64,000 bases of DNA from Sulfurimonas indica. Its GTDB lineage: Bacteria > Campylobacterota > Campylobacteria > Campylobacterales > Sulfurimonadaceae. A program made the translations under genes and the position numbers. The notes below the pieces were generated by a model that ran no database searches, was not told where the DNA came from, and saw only the letters and a program-made list of their open reading frames with translations. The DNA lies in assembly GCF_009192995.1 (NCBI RefSeq), contig NZ_SDID01000014.1, positions 1 through 64,000 of the forward strand, written 5' to 3'. Shown in pieces: positions 42,969 through 52,600 of the stretch; the stretch's first letter is position 1, and the number at the start of each line of letters is the position of its first letter.

Positions 42969-43991
42969 ATGTATATAAAAAGATACTCAATAGCTGCGTT
43001 TATTTGGATAGCTCTTGTTGGTTGGTATGTTTATGCATACGTAACTCAAGAGACTATGAGTATTGATCTTTTTGGTATTCCAATGCCGTCACTTTCAGTG
43101 GCGTTATGGGTAGTAGTACCATTGGTGGTCCTCTATCTTGCGAGTGTCTTTCATATGGCATTTTATTCTATGCTCGGTAGTTTTAGACTGCGTGGGTATG
43201 AGAAAGATTTTGAAAAAATCATTGATGCTATCATTGATGCATATCTTGGTAAGAAAAGTAGAAGCTATACTTTTAAGACTGATAGATACAGACTTCTTGG
43301 AACACTTCTTGAAAAAAGTACAGTTTTTCCAAGCGGCGAATTAATTGGAGCTACTGGAAATGAAAAAATAGACAGAGTTCTTAAAATGATTGAAGATATC
43401 AAAAATGGTGAAGTAGTTGATTTAAAACCATTCAATCTTTTACCTGAAAATCCTTTAGTTATTCAAAATGAGAAAAACAGAGTGAAAAAAGGTGAAGTTA
43501 AAGTCGCAGATATCCTTTCAAACTGTACAAAATATGCAGATGAGTTATGTCAGTTTGTTTATACTGATTATGTAAAAACTGCATCGCTGCAAAATATTTT
43601 AAAGTATAAAGCATTTTTAACAAAAGAGTCACTACATGTTATAATGGCACGTATTAACTCTGATGGGCATACACTGAGTATCTCGAATGAAGAGTTAATT
43701 GAACTGCTGAATAAACTTGAACTTTCAAAACAGGACTACATCGAGCTCTCTATTACACTCTCCAAAGGTGGTATGATTCCAGAGCAGAGAATGAAGCTTT
43801 TTGAGACCTTAAGTGAAGAATATCATGAAGAGGCAATGGATGCCTATCTCTTTACACTTTTTGATTTAGAGATGCTTGCCCCTGCTGATGAAGTGCTGGA
43901 AAATGCACAACCGGATGAGTTCCAAAACTTTAGAGCATATCGTGCACTTAAAGAGTGTGGTAAAAACTTTAGTATTTACCTCTTTGTATAG
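42969..43991 (+). CDS. Uncharacterised membrane-anchored protein
   Basis: 340 residues, no family recognised. Two hydrophobic segments near residues 7-26 and 46-72 are followed by a long, mostly helical soluble region, with the RDRYRLLG-like stretch KTDRYRLLGTLLEK. This may be a coiled, cytosolic domain. It lies between the DksA-like gene and dus with short gaps, so it is cotranscribed with translation and RNA genes. No catalytic motif is seen. Confidence 0.7.
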   Translation: MYIKRYSIAAFIWIALVGWYVYAYVTQETMSIDLFGIPMPSLSVALWVVVPLVVLYLASVFHMAFYSMLGSFRLRGYEKDFEKIIDAIIDAYLGKKSRSYTFKTDRYRLLGTLLEKSTVFPSGELIGATGNEKIDRVLKMIEDIKNGEVVDLKPFNLLPENPLVIQNEKNRVKKGEVKVADILSNCTKYADELCQFVYTDYVKTASLQNILKYKAFLTKESLHVIMARINSDGHTLSISNEELIELLNKLELSKQDYIELSITLSKGGMIPEQRMKLFETLSEEYHEEAMDAYLFTLFDLEMLAPADEVLENAQPDEFQNFRAYRALKECGKNFSIYLFV

Positions 43992-43993
43992 AT

Positions 43994-44944
43994 ATGATAA
44001 AAAACCTCTCCTTTGATAAACCTCTTTATGTACTAGCCCCTTTGGCGGGCTTTACTGATTTGCCTTTAAGAAGTGTTGTCAAAAAATTTGGAGCAGATTT
44101 GACTGTCAGCGAGATGTTAAGTTCAAATGCTTTGGCACATGGCTCACAAAAAACCCTTCATATGCTTGAAAAATCCCCTCTAGAAGACCCTTATTCTGTT
44201 CAAATTGCCGGAAGTGACGTTGATATTGTCAAACGTGCTGTAGAGGTTTTAAATGAACAAGAGGGCATTGATATTATTGACTTAAATTGTGGATGTCCTG
44301 TACCAAAGGTAGTAGGCCATGGCAGTGGAAGTTCTCTACTTTTAAATCTACCACTTATGGGTGAGATTATCAAAACAATCAAAGAGACTTCAAACAAAGA
44401 GCTTACTTCCGTAAAGATTCGTCTTGGTTTTGAAGAGAAAAATCATGTTGATATTGCAAAAGTGGTTGAAGACAGCGGAGCTGATTTTATAGCAGTCCAT
44501 GGTAGAACACGTGCTGGGAAGTTCAAAGCACCGGTTGATTATGATGCAATCCGTGAGATAAAAGAGGCAGTAAAGATTCCTGTCATTGCAAATGGCGATA
44601 TAGACTCTTATGAGAAAGCAAAATGGGTGTTAGAGCATACTGGTGCAGATGGAGTGATGATAGGTCGCGGAGCTGTTGGAGCTCCTTGGATATTTCACCA
44701 GCTTCGCACAGGTGAAGAGCATGTGGAGTTGTCTCTAAAGCATGAGATTATAATGGAACATTTTGATAAAATGATAGAGTTTTATGGTGATTATGGAGCA
44801 ATTTTATTCCGTAAACATACACATACCTACTCGAAAGGTTACCGTGGAGCTTCAACGCTTCGTAACCAGGTAAACAGTATCAGTGATGTTACAGAGTTTC
44901 GTGATGTATTAGATAACTTTTTTGGTAAAGCAGAGTTGGCATGA
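43994..44944 (+). CDS. tRNA-dihydrouridine synthase
   Basis: 316 residues, DusB-like. The TIM barrel begins LAPLAGFTDLPLRSVVKKFGADL. The catalytic Cys is in DLNCGCPVPKV; HGRTRAGKFKAPVDY and IANGDIDSYEKAK follow, then GADGVMIGRGAVGAPWIFHQ. FMN-dependent reduction of uridines in tRNA. The stop overlaps the next gene by 4 bp. Which Dus subtype cannot be fixed by eye. Confidence 0.93.
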   Translation: MIKNLSFDKPLYVLAPLAGFTDLPLRSVVKKFGADLTVSEMLSSNALAHGSQKTLHMLEKSPLEDPYSVQIAGSDVDIVKRAVEVLNEQEGIDIIDLNCGCPVPKVVGHGSGSSLLLNLPLMGEIIKTIKETSNKELTSVKIRLGFEEKNHVDIAKVVEDSGADFIAVHGRTRAGKFKAPVDYDAIREIKEAVKIPVIANGDIDSYEKAKWVLEHTGADGVMIGRGAVGAPWIFHQLRTGEEHVELSLKHEIIMEHFDKMIEFYGDYGAILFRKHTHTYSKGYRGASTLRNQVNSISDVTEFRDVLDNFFGKAELA

Positions 44945-46098
44945 GTTTAGAGATATCAAAATCCATCAAAAACCTTGAAAAAGATGATATATCAGATAAT
45001 CTGCTGCATTATGTTTACAACACAAAACACCTCCTCTCTTTAATTAAAAAAGGGATCGATACGGAAGATCCTTCATATCTGAGTTCATATCGTTCTTTTG
45101 AGGGAGAGGTATATGAAAATTTTCTCTATGAGAAACTTTTACGATATGCAGAAGAGAATGATTACATCACGAAGTTCATCTTAAAAGGTTTTCATCAGTC
45201 AAAGCACAAAGCTTATGCAAATACACTCTCCATCAGTGAAAAAGAACAAATTGTTTACCGTACAAAGTCACGTGAGATTAGTGAGTTTGATGCGATGTTT
45301 ATTACAAAGAACAATGAGCTCTACTTTGTAGAGATGACACTTGTCAAGTCAGTACTCAAACTGCGCAGACGTCTTCGTAAGAAAAAAGCACTTTTAGAGA
45401 TTATCTTTCCAAATTACACTATCAAATCACTCATTATTTTAAATGAAGGGGCAACAGGGACAAAACAGTTCCCTGACTATTGTAAAGTATGGTTTACAAA
45501 AGAGTTCTCTGCAAAAGAGGTATTAGAGTACATTACTAAACTTGATAAGCAAAAGCTGCAGCCAAAAGACAAAATCGGTTCTAAAAAGATGATAGAAGCC
45601 CATACACTGAAACTTCATCCGTTTAGATACTACAATACTATGAGCTGGATTACAAAAAAACTGCGCTCACATCCGAAACATATAATCGATATGAGCTTTT
45701 TGTATAACTTTAAAATACAACGTTATCATAACCTCTATAATAAGTTTTATATCGGGTATCTCTCTTTGGAAAATGCAAAAAAGATTCTTACCCTCAAAGA
45801 TGATGAATATAAGCCAGATAAGCGTGTTGTAGTAGCGTTAGAGAAAAAACACTCTGATGAGATAGTCCTTACATATTACATTCAGACAACGCGCAAAAAT
45901 CTCTACCTTTATAGTTTTGATGATGAAGGAAAAGAGTCAAAAGAGAAAAAGGACCCGTATGGTATTACGGTAACAGAGGTATTTCATATCAATAAACTGA
46001 TGGATGAGAAGTATGAACTAAATCTTCAAAATATCAATACAATGAAAAAACTGCTCAAAGAGCGTTTTGAGAGTAACTCTAAGAAGAAAAAATCTTAG
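44941..46098 (+). CDS. Uncharacterised protein with PD-(D/E)xK nuclease-like core
   Basis: 385 residues, not recognised. Around residues 67-142 an EGEVYENFLYEKLLRYAEEN helix, then ISEFDAMFITKNNELYFVEMT, gives the E...D-x(n)-E spacing of PD-(D/E)xK nucleases such as Card1/Can2 and other restriction-like folds, except that the final Lys is replaced by Thr, with a Lys two residues on. A basic run LKLRRRLRKKKA follows. The C-terminal half is Lys-rich. It overlaps the dus gene, so it is likely cotranscribed with tRNA-modification genes. A nucleic-acid role is inferred only. Confidence 0.6.
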   Translation: MSLEISKSIKNLEKDDISDNLLHYVYNTKHLLSLIKKGIDTEDPSYLSSYRSFEGEVYENFLYEKLLRYAEENDYITKFILKGFHQSKHKAYANTLSISEKEQIVYRTKSREISEFDAMFITKNNELYFVEMTLVKSVLKLRRRLRKKKALLEIIFPNYTIKSLIILNEGATGTKQFPDYCKVWFTKEFSAKEVLEYITKLDKQKLQPKDKIGSKKMIEAHTLKLHPFRYYNTMSWITKKLRSHPKHIIDMSFLYNFKIQRYHNLYNKFYIGYLSLENAKKILTLKDDEYKPDKRVVVALEKKHSDEIVLTYYIQTTRKNLYLYSFDDEGKESKEKKDPYGITVTEVFHINKLMDEKYELNLQNINTMKKLLKERFESNSKKKKS

Positions 46099-47057
46099 AG
46101 TTCATCATTATATAAAAGAGAAGCAGCTCTCTCTTTATAAGCCTGCAGCGGTTCTTTTTCCTGCTCTTTTGTATGCACACTTTTATTATTCTGGCCATTT
46201 AAAAAGTTTTCCAACTCTTCATGTCTGCTTTGCAAGATTGTCTCAAACTCCTGCTGTGAGCTTGGTCTGTTCTCATGGAACTTATCAAGTAAGATATTGC
46301 TATTACCCATCAGTACAAGATAACTCTCAGCTCCAAAATCAAGCATAATGACACTGTTGTGTGCATCTATAGCCTTTTGAAAGCGGATAGAGACATCATT
46401 TGTACTTTTCTGAGTGCTCTCTTGCTGCAGTGGAGCTTGTTGCTGAGGCGTAGTGTTTGCATTGAAAAGCCATGGTGTCTTTTGTTGTTTTGTCGCTTGT
46501 CTGTTTTGTTTGAGTTGTTTGAGTTGTGCAGGCGTTGTTTTTTTCTTGATATAAAATAGAATCAATATCCCAATAATTAAAATTGCAACAACAATATAAT
46601 AGCTCTGTGTAAGGTCATCACTTTTTTTCGTTGGAAGTGGAGAGAGGGAGTTGTTTGTTTGTGCAGTACTGTTTTGAGTGAGACTTTTTTGTCTTGTTGC
46701 TGCTTTATTTGTAAAGCGTAGTCTAAGCCCATAGCCATCTGCTGTTTTTGATGCTAGGAGTTTGACAGATTGTGGTACAGAGGCAATGATTTGTGTTTGA
46801 CCTTTGAGCGGTGTAATAGCGACAGATTGTAAAAAGCGTGAAGCAACTTTTTTTATCTTTGGTGACTCTATCGTAGCATCTTCTAGTTTGATAATTATCT
46901 TCGATTTGCCACGACTCTGTTTGATGATACCGCTGTATGGTGTATCAAAAGTTATCATTACATCTGCTCTGTCTGTGCGGTCGTAGATGTTATAACTTAA
47001 AATTTTAGAGCCAAAGAGTGAAAGAGGAAGTAGGAAAAGTAGTAAATATTTAATCAT
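46095..47057 (-). CDS. fliO: FliO-like flagellar export protein with periplasmic N-terminal domain
   Basis: 320 residues. Signal (about 1-17), a ~100-residue periplasmic beta-rich domain (AMIN-like, DRADVMITFDTPYSG...), a membrane segment near 153-170, then a cytosolic tail. NSVIMLDFGAESYLVLMGNSNILLDKF fits the FliO core. Helicobacter and Campylobacter FliO are enlarged in this way and sit next to fliN. It overlaps fliN by 4 bp. FliO helps assemble the type III export gate. Confidence 0.72.
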   Translation of the reverse strand: MIKYLLLFLLPLSLFGSKILSYNIYDRTDRADVMITFDTPYSGIIKQSRGKSKIIIKLEDATIESPKIKKVASRFLQSVAITPLKGQTQIIASVPQSVKLLASKTADGYGLRLRFTNKAATRQKSLTQNSTAQTNNSLSPLPTKKSDDLTQSYYIVVAILIIGILILFYIKKKTTPAQLKQLKQNRQATKQQKTPWLFNANTTPQQQAPLQQESTQKSTNDVSIRFQKAIDAHNSVIMLDFGAESYLVLMGNSNILLDKFHENRPSSQQEFETILQSRHEELENFLNGQNNKSVHTKEQEKEPLQAYKERAASLLYNDEL

Positions 47058-47380
47058 AATCTCTCTTTAGAAAGGTAGTATAAAACAGCAGAAGAATCAA
47101 GTACTTCATTGATACGGATAGCAAGATTTTTCTCGTAAACCATAACCTCACCTTTACCCAGTATACGCCCATTTACATAAGACTCTACAGATTCTCCTGC
47201 AGGTTTTTTTAAGTCAATAATAGAGCCTTTTTCAAGTTGCAGTATCTCATGAACAGTCAGTTCTGTTTCACCCAGGTCAGAGACAAATTCGACTTCCATA
47301 TCTAAAATCCCTGAGTAGTCCATCCATGACAGATCAGGAGATTGTTCTAATTTCTCTTTTTCTTTTTTTGTATCAGGCAT
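47054..47380 (-). CDS. fliN: Flagellar motor switch protein FliN
   Basis: 108 residues, the usual short FliN. LDMEVEFVSDLGETELTVHEILQLEKGSIIDL and YVNGRILGKGEVMVYEKNLAIRI are the conserved SpoA fold. It forms part of the motor C-ring. Upstream is the CheX-like gene (8-bp overlap), downstream the FliO-like gene (4-bp overlap). Confidence 0.92.
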   Translation of the reverse strand: MPDTKKEKEKLEQSPDLSWMDYSGILDMEVEFVSDLGETELTVHEILQLEKGSIIDLKKPAGESVESYVNGRILGKGEVMVYEKNLAIRINEVLDSSAVLYYLSKERL

Positions 47381-47801
47381 CTATTTCCTTAATTGCAACA
47401 GTAAGTTCATCATTGCCGATTTTGATTGTTTTTGAGTCATCAACATCAAAATTAAACTCCCCAATCTTTTCAAACTTTGGTGTCCCAATAGTGTAAGGGT
47501 TTCTGCTGATCCCTTCAGCTATAACTTTTGCACTCCCAATGATTAGGTTTGCAGTTTCAAGTGTCATATCTTTGAGTGTCTCTTCATCGCTCTCATCTTC
47601 TTCCAAAAAGAGCTTGGAGACTCTTTGCATAAACTCTTTATCTGAAGCAATGTAAACCCTGTGCTTTTTATTGTCTTGTGTGTCAATATCTATGTAAGCA
47701 ATAAGCGTTCTCTTTTGTGTTGAGCCATCTTTTAACTCATGAGGTTCACGAATCTGATGAACACAAAAGTTTTCAGCCGCCTCTTTAATAGTATCTAACA
47801 T
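47373..47801 (-). CDS. CheX/CheC-like chemotaxis or flagellar protein
   Basis: 142 residues. The core ETLKDMTLETANLIIGSAKVIAE resembles the helix of CheX/CheC/FliY proteins that carries E and N for phosphatase action on CheY. It is first in a unit with fliN and the FliO-like gene. It could act as a CheY-P phosphatase at the switch, or as a structural FliY-type piece. Identification is by motif and context. Confidence 0.65.
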   Translation of the reverse strand: MLDTIKEAAENFCVHQIREPHELKDGSTQKRTLIAYIDIDTQDNKKHRVYIASDKEFMQRVSKLFLEEDESDEETLKDMTLETANLIIGSAKVIAEGISRNPYTIGTPKFEKIGEFNFDVDDSKTIKIGNDELTVAIKEIDA

Positions 47802-47898
47802 TTTTTTTCCCGTTTTGTAATGATTAGATTATACTTGAATGAAACACAAACTAAAATTAAATTGTAATTTTGCAAGGACTCTCTTATTGATAATGGAG

Positions 47899-47904
47899 TA
47901 TAAT
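47899..47904 (+). promoter_or_regulatory. Probable -10 box for the TauE-type gene
   Basis: TATAAT lies 24 bp before ATG 47928 in the divergent gap with the CheX-like gene. Confidence 0.55.
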
Positions 47905-47927
47905 TCCAAAAAAGTTTATGGATATTT

Positions 47928-48659
47928 ATGATTGCATTAATGCTGCTTGGCTCTTTTGTCGGACTTTTGTCAGGTTTTTTTGGCATTGGCGGGGGAACGA
48001 TTCTTATTCCTTTACTCTTACTGCTGGGTTATGAAACAAAAGTAGCTATCGGTATATCAGTTGTACAGATGGTCTTTAGTTCTATTTACGGAAGTTATCT
48101 GAACAATAAAAAAGGTACTCTTGATATTAAAATGGTAAGTGTCATTGGTATCGGTGGATTTGGTGGAGCACTGCTGAGTGGTTATATCGCAGCATTTTTA
48201 AGTGATAGAAGTTTAGAGATACTATTTCTCTCTTTTGCGACATTTGCACTCTTTCGTATGTTCTTTAAGACGCATGAAGATGCTAAAGAAAAGGAACTGC
48301 ATTATTCTCTGCTGCTTCTTATCGGTGCTTTGCTTGGTGCTTTTAGTATGACAATAGGTGTAGGTGGGAGTATATTACTTGTTCCTATACTGGTGGGTTT
48401 TTTGCATGTATCACTTAAAAAAGCGGTCTCGGCCGGACTCTTTTTTGTGGTCTTTTCTTCCGTTGCAGGTTTAATATCTCACGCGATTGAGGGACATGTG
48501 GATTATAAAAGTGGCATCATCATTGGACTGGCTTCACTTTTGGGTGTTTATCTGGGCATCCACTTAAAAGAGAAGGTATCACATCGTCTACAAAAGAGAC
48601 TATTGGTTGGCTTTTATCTCTTTGTAGTGCTTTATCTGGCAAACAGAATATTTTTTTAA
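47928..48659 (+). CDS. TauE/SafE-family exporter
   Basis: 243 residues with about eight membrane segments. The two repeats GGGTILIPLLLLLGYETKVAIG and GVGGSILLVPILVGFLHVSLKKAVSAG match the TauE/SafE family, which export sulfite, sulfonates or related anions. A sulfur-oxidising host would make sulfite or thiosulfate export plausible, but the substrate cannot be read from the sequence. uvrA follows after 9 bp. Confidence 0.88.
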   Translation: MIALMLLGSFVGLLSGFFGIGGGTILIPLLLLLGYETKVAIGISVVQMVFSSIYGSYLNNKKGTLDIKMVSVIGIGGFGGALLSGYIAAFLSDRSLEILFLSFATFALFRMFFKTHEDAKEKELHYSLLLLIGALLGAFSMTIGVGGSILLVPILVGFLHVSLKKAVSAGLFFVVFSSVAGLISHAIEGHVDYKSGIIIGLASLLGVYLGIHLKEKVSHRLQKRLLVGFYLFVVLYLANRIFF

Positions 48660-48668
48660 AGGCAGAAT

Positions 48669-51494
48669 TTGAAAAAAAAAGATTTAATAAAAATTACAGG
48701 TGCTCGTGAAAACAACTTAAAAAATATAAACTTGAGCATACCAAAAAATGAACTTATCGTTATGACGGGCCTTAGTGGAAGTGGTAAATCAACACTCGCT
48801 TTTGATACGCTCTATGCAGAGGGACAACGACGTTATATGGAGAGTCTATCCTCTTATGCAAGACAATTCCTTGACCGTGTCGGTAAGCCTGATGTTGATA
48901 AGATAGAAGGACTGACTCCCGCTATTGCTATTGATCAGAAAACGACTTCTAAAAATCCTCGCTCTACTGTCGGGACGATTACTGAGATTTATGATTATCT
49001 ACGTCTTTTATATGCACGTGTAGGGATTCAGCACTGTCATAAGTGTGGCAAGGTTATCTCACAGATGTCTGCATCAGATATCATCAATGAAGTGGCAAAA
49101 TTACCAGAAGGTGCGAAACTTGTTCTTATGGCACCGTTAGTGCGTGAGAATAAGGGAAGTTATGCAGATCTGTTAGAATCACTGGTACATAAAGGGTATG
49201 TTCGTGCTATGATTGATGGTGTGATGGTACGTCTTGATGAAGAGATTGAGCTCTCTAAAACAAAAAAACATACGATTAAAGTTGTCATTGACAGAGTTGT
49301 CGTGAAAGAAGAGAATAAAGAGCGAATTGCTTCTTCGGTTGAAAAAGCATTGAAAGAGAGCTATGGCGAGCTTGAGATCGATGTACTTAATGCCCAAGAG
49401 TTAGGAATTTCTGAACATATTCACTACTCGGAACATAATGCCTGCTTTGACTGTAAAATCAGTTTTGATGAACTAGAGCCACTCAGCTTTTCATTTAACT
49501 CTCCAAAGGGTGCATGTAGTGAGTGTGACGGATTAGGACTTCGCTATGCGCTTGATGTAGAGAAGATAATAGATCAAGACCTGCCGATAGAAAAGGGTGC
49601 GGTCAAGATTGTTTATGGTTTTAACAAAGGTTATTACTTTACCTTCTTAAAAGGTTTTTGTGCAGCTAATGATATTGATATCACCGTACCTTATTCAGAA
49701 CTGCCGCAGCATCAGCAAAAAGCAATACTTCATGGTGGTATAGAAGAGGTCGAGTTTCTTTGGAAAAAACATAAGGTAAAACGAATTTTTCCGGGGATTA
49801 TTCGCATCGCTTATGATATGTTCAAGGATGAAAAAGAGCTTGGTGATTATATGAGTGAGAAGGTCTGTAATGTTTGTAATTCTCACCGTCTTAAGCTCGA
49901 ATCACTTGCTGTAAAAGTGGCAGATAAAGGCATAGCAGAACTGCTCGATATGCCAATAGCAAAAACATACGAGTTCTTTGCAAATGAAGAGAATTTTACA
50001 TACCTTGACAAACAGCATGCGCAAATCGCACTGCCGATTTTAAATGAGATACGTGAGCGTCTCTTTTTCCTTTATGATGTAGGACTTGGCTACATCACAC
50101 TTGGACGTGATGCACGTACGATTTCTGGGGGTGAGGCTCAGCGTATTCGCATTGCTTCGCAGATTGGAAGTGGACTGACTGGTGTTATGTATGTTTTGGA
50201 TGAGCCAAGTATAGGGCTACATGAGAGAGATACACTCAAACTCATTAAAACACTTAGAAGTCTGCAGAAAAAGGGTAATACCGTCATCGTTGTTGAACAT
50301 GACAAAGAGACTATTGAAAATGCTGATTTTATTGTAGATATCGGAAGTGGAGCAGGGAAGTTCGGTGGAGAGGTTGTCTTTAGTGGTACACTTGATAAAC
50401 TCAAAAAAGCAAAGACACTCACTGCAGATTATCTCTATGGTCGTAAAAAGATAGAGTACTTTTATAGACGTGGCCAAGAAAAGTGGGTAGAGATTAAAAA
50501 TGTAACGATTAACAACATCAAAAATCTCTCTGCGAAAATTCCGCTCAATAATTTTGTATGTATTACAGGTGTCAGTGGAAGTGGTAAAAGTTCACTGATG
50601 CTTCAAACACTCCTGCCTGTTGCACGTGAGCTTTTAAATCATGCCAGAAAGGTCAATAAAGTTGCAGGTGTCGAGATAACAGGGCTTGAAAATGTCGATA
50701 AGGTCATCTATCTTGATCAAAGTCCTATCGGGCGTACTCCACGTTCAAACCCTGCAACTTATACCGGTGTAATGGATGAGATACGTAACCTCTTTGCACA
50801 AACAAAAGAGAGTCAGATTCGTGGTTATACTGCTTCACGCTTCTCTTTTAATGTAAAAGGTGGACGTTGTGAGAAATGTCAGGGTGAGGGTGAGATAAAA
50901 ATAGAGATGCATTTCTTACCAGATATTATGGTCAAATGTGACAGCTGTAAAGGTCGCCGTTACAATGACCAAACTTTAGAGGTCTACTATAAAGGCAAAA
51001 CCATTTCTGATGTGCTTAATATGAGTGTAGATGAAGCTTTTGAGTTCTTTAAACCGATTCCAAAGATTCATCAGAAGATGAAAACACTTGTTGATGTGGG
51101 CTTAGGTTACATCACACTCGGACAAAATGCTGTGACACTCTCAGGTGGAGAGGCACAGCGTATCAAACTTTCAAAAGAGCTCTCACGCAAAGATACTGGA
51201 AAAACACTCTATATCTTAGATGAACCTACAACAGGACTGCATTTTGCCGATGTAGACAGACTGACAAATGTTCTTCATAAATTTGTAGAGCTTGGTAACT
51301 CTGTACTTATCATCGAGCATAATCTTGATATGATAAAAAATGCTGATTATATCATCGATATGGGACCAGAAGGGGGTAGTGGCGGTGGACTTGTCATCGC
51401 AGAAGGCTCACCAGAAGCATTGGCAGAGAATTATGAAAGAACAGGTTCTTATACAGGTGAGTATCTCAAAAAAGAGCTGGCACTTCATAAATAA
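48669..51494 (+). CDS. uvrA: Excinuclease ABC subunit A
   Basis: 941 residues, full length, TTG start with AAAGG upstream. Two ABC modules: GLSGSGKSTLA and GVSGSGKSSLM (Walker A), ISGGEAQRIRIA and LSGGEAQRIKLS (signatures). Zinc cysteines are in CHKCG, CFDC...CSECDG and CEKCQGEG...CDSCKG. It recognises helix-distorting damage in nucleotide excision repair. Confidence 0.97.
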   Translation: MKKKDLIKITGARENNLKNINLSIPKNELIVMTGLSGSGKSTLAFDTLYAEGQRRYMESLSSYARQFLDRVGKPDVDKIEGLTPAIAIDQKTTSKNPRSTVGTITEIYDYLRLLYARVGIQHCHKCGKVISQMSASDIINEVAKLPEGAKLVLMAPLVRENKGSYADLLESLVHKGYVRAMIDGVMVRLDEEIELSKTKKHTIKVVIDRVVVKEENKERIASSVEKALKESYGELEIDVLNAQELGISEHIHYSEHNACFDCKISFDELEPLSFSFNSPKGACSECDGLGLRYALDVEKIIDQDLPIEKGAVKIVYGFNKGYYFTFLKGFCAANDIDITVPYSELPQHQQKAILHGGIEEVEFLWKKHKVKRIFPGIIRIAYDMFKDEKELGDYMSEKVCNVCNSHRLKLESLAVKVADKGIAELLDMPIAKTYEFFANEENFTYLDKQHAQIALPILNEIRERLFFLYDVGLGYITLGRDARTISGGEAQRIRIASQIGSGLTGVMYVLDEPSIGLHERDTLKLIKTLRSLQKKGNTVIVVEHDKETIENADFIVDIGSGAGKFGGEVVFSGTLDKLKKAKTLTADYLYGRKKIEYFYRRGQEKWVEIKNVTINNIKNLSAKIPLNNFVCITGVSGSGKSSLMLQTLLPVARELLNHARKVNKVAGVEITGLENVDKVIYLDQSPIGRTPRSNPATYTGVMDEIRNLFAQTKESQIRGYTASRFSFNVKGGRCEKCQGEGEIKIEMHFLPDIMVKCDSCKGRRYNDQTLEVYYKGKTISDVLNMSVDEAFEFFKPIPKIHQKMKTLVDVGLGYITLGQNAVTLSGGEAQRIKLSKELSRKDTGKTLYILDEPTTGLHFADVDRLTNVLHKFVELGNSVLIIEHNLDMIKNADYIIDMGPEGGSGGGLVIAEGSPEALAENYERTGSYTGEYLKKELALHK

Positions 51495-51517
51495 AGAGAA
51501 ACATCAATTTTTAATGA

Positions 51518-51523
51518 TATAAT
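51518..51523 (+). promoter_or_regulatory. Extended -10 promoter for the HD-GYP regulator
   Basis: TGA TATAAT (TG at 51515-51516) lies 29 bp before ATG 51552, just after uvrA. Confidence 0.5.
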
Positions 51524-51551
51524 AAAACATTGTTAAAAATTGGTAGGTTTT

Positions 51552-52598
51552 ATGCAAAAGAAATATGATATATTAATTGTTGATGATGTTAGTGAAAATA
51601 TCCGATTAGCAATTAGTATTTTAAAAAATGACAATTATAACTTCTCTTATGCTTTGAGTGGTAAATCTGCTATAGAAATTTTAAAACGAAAACGTTTTGA
51701 TCTGATACTGCTTGATGTAATGATGCCGGAGCTTGATGGATTTACATTATGTAAGATGATCAAAAAGACTCCGGTACTAAAAGAGATTCCCATCATATTT
51801 GTTACTGCAATTGTTGAAATAGACTACATACAAGAGGGTTTTAAACTTGGTGCTGTTGATTATGTGACAAAACCATACCATTCTGTTGAACTGCGTGCCC
51901 GTGTGGCAAATCATCTTGAACTCTACAAACACAGACAAAATTTAAAATATCGTAACAGGGAACTGATACATGATATAAAAAGTGAACGTGATCAACACCT
52001 AGCAGAGTTGGAGCTAGCGCAAAAAGAGATTATCTATATTCTCTCAGAGATTATGGCATCAGACAGCGGTGAAACGGCTGAACATGTAAAACGTGTGGCA
52101 AACATATCCAAAGAGCTTGCACTTTTAGAAGGTCATTTGACACATGAACAGATACATACAGTCTATCTTGCTTCTCCACTGCATGATATAGGAAAAGTTT
52201 TGATTGACAATTCCATATTACACAAAAATGATAGACTTACTGATGAAGAGTACTATGAGATGAAAAAGCATCCTGTCTTGGCATTGAACATTTTAAGTAA
52301 ATCCAAAAGTGAACTTATTAAAGCTGCAGCAGTCATTGCCTATGAACATCATGAAAACTGGGATGGTTCAGGTTATCCTAAAGGTTTACAAGGTGAAGAT
52401 ATACATATTTATGGTAGAATTGTTGCACTAGCAGATGTACTTGATGCATTAACCCATAAACGCTCCTACAAAGAGAAATGGAGCTTTGAAAAAGCTGTAC
52501 GTTATATCATAAGTCTTGGAGGCAAGAAATTTGATCCAAGGCTTATACACCTATTTGAAAGTAATCTTGAAGTATTTAAAGAGCTAGTGGAAGAGTAA
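51552..52598 (+). CDS. Response regulator with HD-GYP phosphodiesterase domain
   Basis: About 348 residues from ATG 51552; a TTG at 51540 is an alternative. The N-terminal receiver has IVDDVSENIRLAI and phospho-Asp in FDLILLDVMMPELDG. The HD-GYP domain keeps HDIGKV and HHENWDGSGYPKGLQGE, so it should break cyclic di-GMP. A short helical linker joins the two. The hybrid kinase gene begins 2 bp later and is the likely partner. Confidence 0.92.
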   Translation: MQKKYDILIVDDVSENIRLAISILKNDNYNFSYALSGKSAIEILKRKRFDLILLDVMMPELDGFTLCKMIKKTPVLKEIPIIFVTAIVEIDYIQEGFKLGAVDYVTKPYHSVELRARVANHLELYKHRQNLKYRNRELIHDIKSERDQHLAELELAQKEIIYILSEIMASDSGETAEHVKRVANISKELALLEGHLTHEQIHTVYLASPLHDIGKVLIDNSILHKNDRLTDEEYYEMKKHPVLALNILSKSKSELIKAAAVIAYEHHENWDGSGYPKGLQGEDIHIYGRIVALADVLDALTHKRSYKEKWSFEKAVRYIISLGGKKFDPRLIHLFESNLEVFKELVEE

Positions 52599-52600
52599 AA

